DNA of 64,000 nt, taken from assembly GCA_017540605.1 (NCBI GenBank), contig JAFYAS010000060.1, forward strand, positions 78,761-142,760. Reading direction: 5' to 3'. Positions 44,587 to 53,824 of the stretch are shown one piece after another. The first letter of the stretch is position 1; every line of letters begins with the position of its first letter. The notes under the pieces were generated by a model. The model ran no database searches, had not been told where the DNA came from, and was given only the letters and a program-made list of their open reading frames with translations. Both the position numbers and the translations under genes were made by a program. This DNA is from Lachnospiraceae bacterium (lineage in GTDB: Bacteria > Bacillota > Clostridia > Lachnospirales > Lachnospiraceae).

Positions 44587-45951
44587 TTGGTAGATATAAA
44601 AGAGGTAATAGAGACCAATCGGATGATAGATGACATGAATCTTGATGTCAGGACTATCACCATGGGTATCTCATTACTTGACTGTGTCGGAGGAGATCTT
44701 GGTTCCACCTGCGACAGAATATATAAAAAGATAACCGAATCAGCAAAGGATCTTGTGAAGGTAGGCAATGAGATAGGCGAGGAATACGGAGTTCCTATTG
44801 TAAATAAGCGTATTTCCGTAACACCTATAGCACTCGTTGGAGGGTCGGTATGCAAGACATCTGATGATTTCGTTGAGATTGCAAAGACCCTTGATAAAGC
44901 AGCCGAAACCTGTGGTGTTAACTTCATCGGAGGATATTCAGCCCTTGTGTCAAAAGGCATGACTGCTGCCGATGAATTGCTTATCAGATCTCTTCCAAAG
45001 GCACTTGCTACAACAAAGCTTGTATGCTCTTCGGTAAATGTGGGATCCACCAAGACCGGTATCGACATGGATGCTGTAAGATTGATCGGTGAGATGATAA
45101 AGGAAACCGCTGAGCTTACCAAGGATGATTCATGCATGGGCTGCGCAAAGTTCGTAGTATTCTGCAATGCACCTGATGACAATCCATTTATGGCAGGAGC
45201 CTTTCACGGAGTGACAGAGGCAGACAAGATCATCAATGTCGGTGTCTCAGGTCCCGGTGTAGTCAGAGCGGCACTTACCAAGGTAAGAGGAAAAAGCTTT
45301 GAAGTGCTTTGTGAGACCATCAAAAAGACAGCCTTCAAGATAACACGTGTAGGACAGCTTGTAGCTCAGGATGCAGCAAAAAGGCTTGATGTGCCCTTCG
45401 GTATCATCGATCTTTCCCTTGCACCTACACCTGCAATCGGAGATTCGGTTGGCGAAATTCTTGAAGAGATCGGCCTTGAATATGCGGGAGCACCCGGAAC
45501 CACAGCGGCCTTAGCACTTCTTAACGATCAGGTCAAGAAGGGCGGAGTTATGGCATCCTCTTATGTAGGTGGACTTTCCGGAGCCTTCATCCCGGTAAGC
45601 GAGGATCAGAGAATGATAGATGCGGTAGAGGCAGGAGCTTTGACTCTCGAAAAGCTTGAGGCCATGACCTGCGTATGCTCAGTGGGCCTTGACATGATAG
45701 CAATTCCCGGAGATACCAAGGCAACTACCATATCCGGTATCATCGCAGACGAGATGGCCCTTGGTATGGTAAACCAGAAAACCACAGCGGTACGTATCAT
45801 CCCTGCTATTGGAAAAGGTGTAGGTGACCGCCTCGACTTCGGAGGCCTACTCGGATACGCACCCGTAATGCCGGTCAACACATTCTCGTGTGACGCATTT
45901 ATTGGAAGAACAGGACGTATTCCTGCGCCGATACACAGCTTTAAGAATTAA
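44587..45951 (+). CDS. UPF0210 (DUF711) family protein
   Basis: A 454-residue protein that begins after a TTG start (44587), preceded by GGAGG. It matches UPF0210/DUF711: [18 protein letters not shown], central [24 protein letters not shown], and glycine-rich AIPGDT and [12 protein letters not shown]. Some structures of this family resemble glycyl-radical/formate lyase folds, but I see no glycyl-radical motif here and do not claim that chemistry. The enzyme activity is unknown. It pairs with UPF0237, which suggests an ACT-regulated enzyme. Confidence 0.88.
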   Translation: MVDIKEVIETNRMIDDMNLDVRTITMGISLLDCVGGDLGSTCDRIYKKITESAKDLVKVGNEIGEEYGVPIVNKRISVTPIALVGGSVCKTSDDFVEIAKTLDKAAETCGVNFIGGYSALVSKGMTAADELLIRSLPKALATTKLVCSSVNVGSTKTGIDMDAVRLIGEMIKETAELTKDDSCMGCAKFVVFCNAPDDNPFMAGAFHGVTEADKIINVGVSGPGVVRAALTKVRGKSFEVLCETIKKTAFKITRVGQLVAQDAAKRLDVPFGIIDLSLAPTPAIGDSVGEILEEIGLEYAGAPGTTAALALLNDQVKKGGVMASSYVGGLSGAFIPVSEDQRMIDAVEAGALTLEKLEAMTCVCSVGLDMIAIPGDTKATTISGIIADEMALGMVNQKTTAVRIIPAIGKGVGDRLDFGGLLGYAPVMPVNTFSCDAFIGRTGRIPAPIHSFKN

Positions 45952-46050
45952 CATGAATATATTGTAACTAAGACTAAAGACGGTGTATGTGTCTCTGGCA
46001 TAATATACAATAATTTTTTAATGGTATTTAGACAAAACAACAGCGATGGA

Positions 46051-46276
46051 GACTTGACACAAAAGAATCGAGGACTATCATTTTACGTCGGTACTGGAGC
46101 AGAGAACTTAGCGAAAACAAGCCAAAGGCGACGTTTGAGCTTAGTCGTAGCCCGATCGGCGCCCTTAGCGAACGTATGTGAGCTTAGTAGCCGACTAGCG
46201 CCTGTATTTTAGGCGCTTACGTACCGCTACGTAAAATGCTAAGCAGGAGCGATGTCCGAGATTTTTGTGTCAAGTC
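46051..46276. repeat. 226-bp MITE-like element with 14-bp terminal inverted repeats, upstream of tyrS
   Basis: The ends are perfect 14-bp inverted repeats: GACTTGACACAAAA (46051-46064) and its complement (46263-46276). Just inside, both ends carry CATTTTACGT and then CGGTAC as a further imperfect inverted repeat. Inside are two direct copies of a ~35-bp segment around GAGCTTAGT (near 46128-46163 and 46168-46202) and an AGCGCC/GGCGCT hairpin near 46196-46216. The element is more GC-rich than its surroundings and has no credible gene. The right end shares pieces with 28317-28407. I saw no clear target-site duplication. Confidence 0.65.
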
Positions 46277-46305
46277 GACTGAGCGGTAGAAATAAGGAGA
46301 AAAAA

Positions 46306-47568
46306 ATGGAAAACGTATATGACGTCTTGAAGGAGCGTGGCTTTATCGCTCAGACAACACATGACGAACAGATAAGAGAGCTTTTAGGAAAGGAAAAGGT
46401 ACGCTTTTACATAGGCTTTGATGCAACAGCAGACAGTCTTACAGCGGGACATTTCCTCACCATTATGGCAATGATGCATATGCAACAGCATGGACATATT
46501 CCTGTGGCACTTATCGGTGGCGGAACCACCATGATCGGTGACCCTTCAGGAAGATCCGATATGCGAATGATGATGACAAGAGAGACCATCAATAAGAATG
46601 CAGATCGTTTCAAGAAGCAGCTTTCGCATTTTATAGATTTTAACGGTGATAAGGCAATCATGGTCAACAATGCAGATTGGCTGCTGAACCTCAATTATGT
46701 AGATTTCCTGCGTGAGGTAGGAGTTCATTTCTCGGTAAATCGTATGCTTACTGCCGAGTGCTACAAGAACCGTATGGAGAAGGGACTTACCTTCTTTGAG
46801 TTCAACTACATGCTTATGCAGGCTTATGATTTTTATAAGCTTTCAAAGGATTATGGTGTAAAGGTAGAGATGGGTGGAGACGATCAGTGGTCAAACATCC
46901 TTGCCGGAGCTGAACTTATCCGTCGTATCAAGGTTGCTGAGAATACAACAGGTGAGCCTCTTGAGAGAGATCCCGCATTTGGACTTACATTTACCCTTCT
47001 TACAACCTCTGATGGAAAGAAGATGGGCAAGACCATGAAGGGTGCAGTATGGCTTGATCCTGCAAAGACCACACCCTATGAGTTCTACCAGTATTGGAGA
47101 AATATTGAGGATGCCAATGTAGAGAAATGTCTTGGACTTCTTACATTCCTTCCTATGGATGAGGTAAGAAGACTTGGTGCTTTAGAGGGTGCTGAGATCA
47201 ACAAGGCCAAGGAGGTTTTGGCTTACGAGATCACCAAGATCGTACATGGTGAGGAAGAGGCTAAAAAGGCACAGGATGCTGCAAAGGCTGTGTTTGGTGC
47301 AGGCGGAATAAGCGCTGATATGCCTACTGTAGAATATGAGAAGGCAAAAGCAGATGAAGGAATAGAGCTTCTTCAGATCCTTGTGGATGCAAAGCTTTGT
47401 GCTACAAAGAATGAAGCAAGAAGAAATGTAACTCAGGGCGGTGTATCCGTAAATGATGAAAAGATCACCGATCCTGCATTTATGCTTGCTTTGGATGCAT
47501 TTGCTAATGAGAACTCTGCTATAGTTAAGAAGGGGAAGAAGAACTTCCTAAAGGTAACATTGGTTTAA
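46306..47568 (+). CDS. tyrS: Tyrosine-tRNA ligase
   Basis: TyrRS charges tRNA-Tyr. The 420-residue protein has the class I motif region [55 protein letters not shown] and the KMSKS-type loop [12 protein letters not shown]-terminal S4 RNA-binding domain (about 350-415) contains [19 protein letters not shown] 46306 follows AAGGAG. No T-box leader is visible, although many Firmicutes tyrS genes have one; the MITE-like element lies there instead. The stop shares one base with the next gene. Confidence 0.96.
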   Translation: MENVYDVLKERGFIAQTTHDEQIRELLGKEKVRFYIGFDATADSLTAGHFLTIMAMMHMQQHGHIPVALIGGGTTMIGDPSGRSDMRMMMTRETINKNADRFKKQLSHFIDFNGDKAIMVNNADWLLNLNYVDFLREVGVHFSVNRMLTAECYKNRMEKGLTFFEFNYMLMQAYDFYKLSKDYGVKVEMGGDDQWSNILAGAELIRRIKVAENTTGEPLERDPAFGLTFTLLTTSDGKKMGKTMKGAVWLDPAKTTPYEFYQYWRNIEDANVEKCLGLLTFLPMDEVRRLGALEGAEINKAKEVLAYEITKIVHGEEEAKKAQDAAKAVFGAGGISADMPTVEYEKAKADEGIELLQILVDAKLCATKNEARRNVTQGGVSVNDEKITDPAFMLALDAFANENSAIVKKGKKNFLKVTLV

Positions 47569-49436
47569 TGAGAAAGCTTGCACTCTCTGATGAGATACTA
47601 ATGACAATAGAAAAGCCTGCCCGCTATATTGGCGGAGAGGTGAACAGTGTAATGAAGGAAGCGGATGATGTAGACATCCGCTTCTTGATGTGTTTCCCTG
47701 ATGTGTATGAGGTGGGAATGAGCCATCTTGGTATTCAGATACTTTATGATATGCTGAATAAAAGAGAGGATACCTGGTGTGAAAGAGCATATTCGCCCTG
47801 GCCCGATCTTGACAAGGTGATGCGAGAAAAGAATATAAAGCTCTTTGGTCTTGAGTCTCAGGAGAGCGCAGATCATTTTGATTTCATTGGTATAACTCTG
47901 CAATATGAGATGTGCTATACGAATATTTTACAGATGATCGATCTGTCGGGAATATCCGTTTATCAAAAGGATCGAAAGAATGACGATCCCATCGTGATAG
48001 TAGGAGGCCCTTGTGCCTACAATCCTGAGCCTATTGCAGATTTTATTGATATAGTTTATATAGGTGAGGGAGAGACTGTTTACGGAAGTCTCATCGAGTT
48101 ATATAAAAAGCATCAAGGAAAAGACTATGACAGAAATAGTTTCTTGCGAGAGGCTGCCAAGATCCCGGGACTCTATGTGCCTAGTCTTTATGATGTAGAA
48201 TACAACGATGATAAAACCATAGCTTCGTTTGAACCGAAATATGATGATGTTCCAAGGACAGTATTAAAGCAGGTAGTAACAGACTTTAGTAAGACCACAT
48301 ATCCGGAAAAGCCCGTAGTTCCCTTTATAAAAACTATACAGGACAGAGCGGTTCTTGAGATCATGAGAGGCTGCATAAGGGGCTGCAGATTTTGTCAGGC
48401 GGGAGCTATTTATAGACCTACCAGAGAGAAGAATCTTGAGGATTTAAAGCGCTATGCCATTGAAATGATAGAGAACACAGGCTATGAGGAGATATCCTTA
48501 AGCTCGTTAAGCTCAAGTGATTTTACAAAGCTTCCTGAGCTGCTTGATTTTTTAATAGAGGAAATGGGAAAGAGAAAGGTAAATATTTCTCTGCCATCTC
48601 TTCGTATAGATGCATTTTCACTTGATGTAATGAGTAAGGTTCAGGACATAAAAAAGACAAGTCTGACCTTTGCTCCCGAAGCGGGAAGTCAAAAGCAAAG
48701 AGATGTGATAAACAAGGGACTTACCAGGGATATCATATTAAAGGGAGCAAGGGACGCCTTTATCGGAGGCTGGACAAAGGTTAAGCTTTACTTTATGCTT
48801 GGCCAGCCCTTTGAAACCTATGAAGATATAGAAGAAATCGCAAAGCTTTCAGAGGCTATCTCTGAAGAGTTCTTTGATGCGGTGCCGAAGGATCAGAGAA
48901 AAGGCATGGTAGAGGTAGGAGCCAGCGCATCCTTCTTTGTTCCGAAACCTTTTACACCATTTCAGTGGGCGCCTATGGATACCATGGAAAGCTTTACCAA
49001 TAAGGCTCATTTTGTTAAGGATAAGTTTAGAGAGCAGCTTAACAAGAAACGTCTCAAATTTTCTTATCATGCTGCAGATGTTTCCTTACTTGAGGGAATA
49101 CTTGCAAGGGGCGACAGAAGGCTTGCTCCGGCCATATACGAGGTTTATAAAAATGGTGGGATATTTGATGCCTGGGGAGAATATTATTCCCATGAGCGTT
49201 GGATGGAAGCCTTTGAAAAATATGGGATAGACATAAGCTTTTACCTGACAAGGGAAAGAGCAGATGATGAGATATTCCCCTGGGATTTTATTGATGCCGG
49301 TGTGACAAAACGTTTTCTGTTAAACGAGTGGAAGAATGCTAAAAAGGGTATTGTGACACCAAATTGTCGTGAAAAATGCTCAGGCTGCGGGGCGGCGAGA
49401 TTTGGAAGTGGAGTATGTTTCAAAAATGAAACGTGA
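47568..49436 (+). CDS. Radical SAM protein, TIGR03960 family
   Basis: A 622-residue protein with an N-terminal B12-binding-like region (about 30-200). The radical SAM core has the cluster motif MRGCIRGCRFCQAG (C-x3-C-x2-C, about 265), then a SLRIDAFSL stretch typical of this subfamily. The end has a second cysteine group (CREKCSGCGAARFG). Members of this family occur beside the TIGR03936/DUF2344 gene and RNase G genes; the substrate is not settled. Here DUF2344 is 2.5 kb downstream, separated by a receptor gene. Translation is coupled to tyrS by a one-base overlap. Confidence 0.85.
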   Translation: MRKLALSDEILMTIEKPARYIGGEVNSVMKEADDVDIRFLMCFPDVYEVGMSHLGIQILYDMLNKREDTWCERAYSPWPDLDKVMREKNIKLFGLESQESADHFDFIGITLQYEMCYTNILQMIDLSGISVYQKDRKNDDPIVIVGGPCAYNPEPIADFIDIVYIGEGETVYGSLIELYKKHQGKDYDRNSFLREAAKIPGLYVPSLYDVEYNDDKTIASFEPKYDDVPRTVLKQVVTDFSKTTYPEKPVVPFIKTIQDRAVLEIMRGCIRGCRFCQAGAIYRPTREKNLEDLKRYAIEMIENTGYEEISLSSLSSSDFTKLPELLDFLIEEMGKRKVNISLPSLRIDAFSLDVMSKVQDIKKTSLTFAPEAGSQKQRDVINKGLTRDIILKGARDAFIGGWTKVKLYFMLGQPFETYEDIEEIAKLSEAISEEFFDAVPKDQRKGMVEVGASASFFVPKPFTPFQWAPMDTMESFTNKAHFVKDKFREQLNKKRLKFSYHAADVSLLEGILARGDRRLAPAIYEVYKNGGIFDAWGEYYSHERWMEAFEKYGIDISFYLTRERADDEIFPWDFIDAGVTKRFLLNEWKNAKKGIVTPNCREKCSGCGAARFGSGVCFKNET

Positions 49437-49469
49437 TCAGATGTCATTCATAATTTGTTCATAAATTTA

Positions 49470-49498
49470 TTGTGGAAAAATAGAAGTATCTGTATTAA
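49470..49498 (+). promoter_or_regulatory. Possible promoter of the LacI-type/GGDEF gene
   Basis: TTGTGG (49470-49475), 17-base spacer, TATTAA (49493-49498) in the 135-base gap. The match is moderate and no other better site is visible there. Confidence 0.35.
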
Positions 49499-49571
49499 AA
49501 TAGAAATGTTTTAGGGCTGTTCAAAAAGCTATTATCGGCTTTGAATTATAGTTTTCTATGGGAGGAAAAAG

Positions 49572-51878
49572 ATGAAAAAGCGACTGAATATTGCTCTTTT
49601 TGTTGCAATGCTTGAGAATGAATTTTCTTATGCAGTGTGCGAGGGTGCGTTAACAGGAGCAAAAGAAATAGATGCAAATCTCATAGTATTACCTGCGGGA
49701 ATAGTGGATGCAAAGTATGATGATTACGATGCCAACTTTTTCCGCTATCAGTATAACACGCTTTATTCATGCGTGGATCCGAAGTCTTTTGATGCCGTGA
49801 TCTTGGAATACGGTACATTGACTTCCTTTTTGAGTGATGAAAAGAAGGAAGAATTTCTTAAAAGCTTCGGGGATATTCCCGTTATGCTCCTTGCAGGTCA
49901 GCATGACGGTTTTTCTAGCGTCTGTATAGATAATAGCGCGGGACTCAGAGAGGAGCTTTTATATCTCATAGATACAAAGGGCCTAAAAAAGATAGGCTTT
50001 GTCAGTGGTCCTGTAGAAACCAATTCCGATGCAAGAGAAAGACTCAATGTATATTATTCTACGATGAAGGAAAGAAACCTTGAGGTTTCTGAGGATATGG
50101 TTGCCTACGGTAATTTTTCTCCCTTTTCTGAGGATGTGGTATATAAGCTTTTGGATAAGCATCCGGATTTAGAGGCTGTTGTTTGTGCCAATGACCAGAT
50201 GGCGATAGGTGTTTACAATGTTTTGAAAAAGAGAGGGCTTTCTGTGGGAAAGGATGTGCTGGTGACCGGATTTGACGATTCACCTACCTCAAAGCTTCTT
50301 GAGCCCAAGCTTGCATCAGTAAAGGCGGACATCAGAGAATTGGCTTATATCAGCGTTCTTGAATGTGCCAATATGTTCACCGGAAAAACCATTAACAGAT
50401 ATGTCCGGTCAAGATTTATCCCTCGTGAATCCGTAAGCTTTAGAAACGAGGAGAAGGAAAAACTGACACTAACTCTTGATCAGATATATGATGATGATTA
50501 TATCAAGGATCTTTCCGACAGGATATTCACAAAATATTACAATGATTATTTTGAAAATGATAACACAAGAAATATGAGGCAGCTTCTGTTTGAATATTGC
50601 AGATATTTTCTTAGACTTGTGGATAGAAACGGAAAACTGATCCTCAATCATGATGTTTTCTTAAAGCAGAATGAGATGCTTGCAAAGACCTATTATGATG
50701 GTTATATAGATATCAATTCATTGCTTACTGTTATGTTTATGCTTTATGAGCCGGTGAATTCTTTGCTTAAGAATGAGGATGATAAGCTATTGCTTCTTAA
50801 GGCAGTTTCAGAGTATACCAAGGGACTTATGGTAGAGATAGCTAAGCTCGGAATTGAAACAAAGGATAAGCTTAGACAGTTTGAGATAGTCATCACCAAT
50901 ATCACCAGGGATATGATGAAGTATTTTGCCAATGATGTGAAAAAATACAGGGCGGTTCTCGAAACCTTTGAGGTGATGAATATACCTTCGGCCTATATGC
51001 TTACTTATGATCCTGTTATATCACATAGGAACAAGGATGATTGGAAAAGACCGGAGACTTATTCTCTGACTGCGTATTATGATGGGAAGGAAAGAAACGT
51101 ATCACCTGTTGATAGAGCTATAAAGCTCCCGTCCGACAGTATCTTTAGGTCAGATATATTCCCTGACAGAAGATGTGATCTTTTAGTCCTTCCTATATTC
51201 TCCGGAGAGCTGCAATTTGGGCTGATGGTCATAGAAGCAGGTCTTGATTTCTTTTTCCTTACTTGTCAGGTGGTATGTCAGGTAGGTATATCTATGGAGA
51301 TCATAGATATTTTACAGACTCAGAATTCTATCAAGAAGAAGCTTGAAAACAACCTTGCCAAGATGGAGGCTGACAATCGAACACTTGATGAGCTTTCACA
51401 TACAGATCAGCTCACAGGTGTTGCCAACAGACGCGGTTTTATGGAAAAGGTAAGACATGCTGTTACAAGTGATCTGAATGCAGGGAAACGAGCATTTGTG
51501 CTTTTTGCTGATATGGATTGCTTAAAGATCGTCAATGATGAATTCGGTCATGATGACGGAGATTTTGCATTGAAGCTTATTGCAAGATGCTTGTCTGAAT
51601 CCTTCAGACAGACTGATGTTGTGGCGAGAATGGGTGGTGACGAGTTTGCTGCATTTGCTATCATAGATCATGATACTACGGCAGAGGCTATAAGAGACAG
51701 GATAGTCACCACTCTTAAAAAGTTAAATGAGAATGATAGGCCTTATTATGTTGATATGAGTATCGGAATCCATGAGTTCCCCATCGAAAAGAACGTAGAT
51801 ATCGATGAGATGCTTACTCTTGCTGATGAGGTGCTCTACAACGAAAAGAAGAACAAATTAAAGGTTGTATATAAATAA
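49572..51878 (+). CDS. Diguanylate cyclase with a LacI-type ligand-binding domain
   Basis: A 768-residue protein with no signal peptide and no membrane segment. Residues 1-280 are a periplasmic-binding/LacI-fold sensor (LNIALFVAMLENEFSYAVCEG, later VVCANDQMAIGVYNVLKKRG and VLVTGFDDSPTSK) without the LacI helix-turn-helix. The middle (about 290-590) is helical with a GAF-like tail. The end is a GGDEF domain (about 600-760) with DQLTGVANRRGF and ARMGGDEF. An inhibitory RxxD site (RQTD) lies exactly five residues before GGDEF, so product inhibition is likely. It probably makes c-di-GMP in response to a small cytosolic ligand such as a sugar. Confidence 0.88.
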   Translation: MKKRLNIALFVAMLENEFSYAVCEGALTGAKEIDANLIVLPAGIVDAKYDDYDANFFRYQYNTLYSCVDPKSFDAVILEYGTLTSFLSDEKKEEFLKSFGDIPVMLLAGQHDGFSSVCIDNSAGLREELLYLIDTKGLKKIGFVSGPVETNSDARERLNVYYSTMKERNLEVSEDMVAYGNFSPFSEDVVYKLLDKHPDLEAVVCANDQMAIGVYNVLKKRGLSVGKDVLVTGFDDSPTSKLLEPKLASVKADIRELAYISVLECANMFTGKTINRYVRSRFIPRESVSFRNEEKEKLTLTLDQIYDDDYIKDLSDRIFTKYYNDYFENDNTRNMRQLLFEYCRYFLRLVDRNGKLILNHDVFLKQNEMLAKTYYDGYIDINSLLTVMFMLYEPVNSLLKNEDDKLLLLKAVSEYTKGLMVEIAKLGIETKDKLRQFEIVITNITRDMMKYFANDVKKYRAVLETFEVMNIPSAYMLTYDPVISHRNKDDWKRPETYSLTAYYDGKERNVSPVDRAIKLPSDSIFRSDIFPDRRCDLLVLPIFSGELQFGLMVIEAGLDFFFLTCQVVCQVGISMEIIDILQTQNSIKKKLENNLAKMEADNRTLDELSHTDQLTGVANRRGFMEKVRHAVTSDLNAGKRAFVLFADMDCLKIVNDEFGHDDGDFALKLIARCLSESFRQTDVVARMGGDEFAAFAIIDHDTTAEAIRDRIVTTLKKLNENDRPYYVDMSIGIHEFPIEKNVDIDEMLTLADEVLYNEKKNKLKVVYK

Positions 51879-51897
51879 CAAGATGGCGGTGAGAGTC

Positions 51898-52656
51898 ATG
51901 AAGCTACGTATAAAATATGCCAAGTATGGCTCCTTAAAATTCATAGGGCATCTTGATGTAATGAGATTCTTTCAAAAAGCTATCAGGAGAGCCGGACTCG
52001 ATGTGGCGTATTCACAGGGTTTCTCTCCTCATGAGCTTATTACGTTTGCAGCTCCCCTTGGTCTGTCTGTCACCAGTGAGGGGGAGTATTTCGATGGCGA
52101 ATTCAATTCCGTAACAACAACCAAAGATATGGTAAAAAGACTTAATGAGCAGATGGTAGAGGGCATGGAGGTGCTTGATGTAAGGCTTTTGAAAAAGGAA
52201 GCCAAGACCGCCATGGCTGTTGTTTCTGCGTCTGATTATGTAGTTTATATAAAATCAGGGTACCTAAATGATAAAGCAGAGCTTTTATTTAATAGCTTTG
52301 ATGCCTTTATGAGTTCGGATACTATTGAGATACTTAAAAAATCCAAAAAGACTGAAAAGGTAGTAGATATAAAGCCTATGATCATAAAGGCCGCTGTTTT
52401 TCCCTTTGATGGTATAGATGGTTTATCGAAGGAGTATCTTGGAGAAAGAGACCATGAAAAAGGGTTCTTTATGTTTTTGAAAACAGGAAGTGAGGAGAAT
52501 CTTAAGCCTGAGCTTGTAATGGAAGCATATTGTAAATTTCTGGATATTCCCTACGAGCCTCATGCATTTTCCGTGCACAGACTTGAGACCTATATGAATG
52601 ATGGCGAATCAACAGTTCCTCTTTATATGGCAGGAGAAATGATTTCAGATGAATAA
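51898..52656 (+). CDS. DUF2344 family protein (TIGR03936), radical SAM-associated
   Basis: A 252-residue protein beginning MKLRIKYAKYGSLKFIGHLDVMRFFQKAI, with the AYSQGFSPH motif that identifies the family. It is typically fused to, or next to, the TIGR03960 radical SAM protein and RNase G. I place the start at ATG 51898, after GGTGAG; an earlier ATG at 51883 lacks a clear ribosome binding site. The end overlaps rng by 8 bases. Function is unassigned; a role in RNA or ribosome modification is inferred from neighbours. Confidence 0.85.
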   Translation: MKLRIKYAKYGSLKFIGHLDVMRFFQKAIRRAGLDVAYSQGFSPHELITFAAPLGLSVTSEGEYFDGEFNSVTTTKDMVKRLNEQMVEGMEVLDVRLLKKEAKTAMAVVSASDYVVYIKSGYLNDKAELLFNSFDAFMSSDTIEILKKSKKTEKVVDIKPMIIKAAVFPFDGIDGLSKEYLGERDHEKGFFMFLKTGSEENLKPELVMEAYCKFLDIPYEPHAFSVHRLETYMNDGESTVPLYMAGEMISDE

Positions 52657-53824
52657 GAATCGTATAGTCATAACTGAATATAAGGATAAGGAGATCATGG
52701 CGATATATTCCGATAGCAAGCTTATGAATCTCTTTTTTCAGGATGATAAAAGCGATGTAGGGAGCATTTACACCGGTAAGGTGAAGAATATTGTTCCGAA
52801 TATCGGTGGAGCCTTTATAGATATTGGAACCGGAGTACAGACCTATTATCCTATCGATGAAGAGACTCCGTTTTTTTTGAATAAGAAAAATAATGAAAAG
52901 CTTGTTGTGGGTGATGAGATACTTGTGCAGATCGTAAAGGATGGTATCAAGCAAAAGGCACCGAGGTGTAGTTCAAAGCTTTCTCTTACAGGGAAGTATG
53001 TTGTTGTTTCGACTGAAAAAGGCCTTCTTGCCATTTCCGGAAAGATCAATGATATGGGAAGACGAGAAGGCTTGAAGGCACTTATAGATGAGGATTATTT
53101 AGAACGGTTTGGAGTAATATTTCGTACAAACTGTGAAGCGGCATCGGATATTTCCATTAAGGCGGAGATATCAATGTTAAAGGAAAAACTTACGGAGATC
53201 ATAGACAATGCCCCGTTTAGAAAGTCCGGTCAATGTGTTTATTCTGTGCCAAAGGGCTTTATACCTGATATACTTGGATATTTAAATGATTCTTTAGAAC
53301 TGATTGTAACGGATATCAAGTCTCAATATAATGCGATAAAAGAGTATTTTGAGCTCTATGATGAAAGTGCTCTAAAAAAACTCACATTTTATGATGATGA
53401 CAACATGAGCCTTTCATCTTTATACAATCTAACAAAGAATATTGAGAGGGCAACAAATAAGAGGGTATGGTTAAAGTCCGGAGGCTACCTTGTGATCGAA
53501 CAGACGGAGGCCTTGGTAGTCATAGATGTGAATACCGGTAAATCTATTGGGAAAGAGGATACCGGAAAGCATTTCTTTGATGTGAATATGGAGGCTTTAT
53601 ATGAAACCTGTTATCAGATAAGACTTAGAAATCTTTCAGGAATCATTATCATAGATTTTATCAATATGAAGTCTGAAAACGATTGGACAAGGCTTATAGA
53701 AGCTCTGAAAAAGGAGCTCAAGGTCGATGGAAGCAGAAGTAATTTTGTTGAAAGGACAAAGCTTGATCTGGTTGAGATTACCAGGAAGAAGCTTAAAAAG
53801 AGTTTAAAGGAGCAGCTTGAATGA
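52649..53824 (+). CDS. rng: Ribonuclease G/E family endoribonuclease
   Basis: A 391-residue RNase G-type protein. An S1-like N-terminal domain has SIYTGKVKNIVPNIGGAFIDIG, and the catalytic region contains VVIDVNTGKSIG and IIIDFINM, the two acidic metal-binding positions. It ends shortly after TKLDLVEITRKK, at the length expected when no long C-terminal scaffold is present. The family processes rRNA and decays mRNA. It overlaps the DUF2344 gene by 8 bases and the CapA-like gene by 4, so all three are co-translated. Confidence 0.93.
   Translation: MNKNRIVITEYKDKEIMAIYSDSKLMNLFFQDDKSDVGSIYTGKVKNIVPNIGGAFIDIGTGVQTYYPIDEETPFFLNKKNNEKLVVGDEILVQIVKDGIKQKAPRCSSKLSLTGKYVVVSTEKGLLAISGKINDMGRREGLKALIDEDYLERFGVIFRTNCEAASDISIKAEISMLKEKLTEIIDNAPFRKSGQCVYSVPKGFIPDILGYLNDSLELIVTDIKSQYNAIKEYFELYDESALKKLTFYDDDNMSLSSLYNLTKNIERATNKRVWLKSGGYLVIEQTEALVVIDVNTGKSIGKEDTGKHFFDVNMEALYETCYQIRLRNLSGIIIIDFINMKSENDWTRLIEALKKELKVDGSRSNFVERTKLDLVEITRKKLKKSLKEQLE

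Noticed and set aside
46021..46212. A 63-residue + strand frame upstream of tyrS
   Set aside because: It runs through the inverted-repeat element, has no ribosome binding site and no protein-like composition.
45952..46305. T-box riboswitch for tyrS
   Set aside because: No GGGTGG..CCGCG-type T-box core or specifier stem was found; the space is filled by the repeat element.
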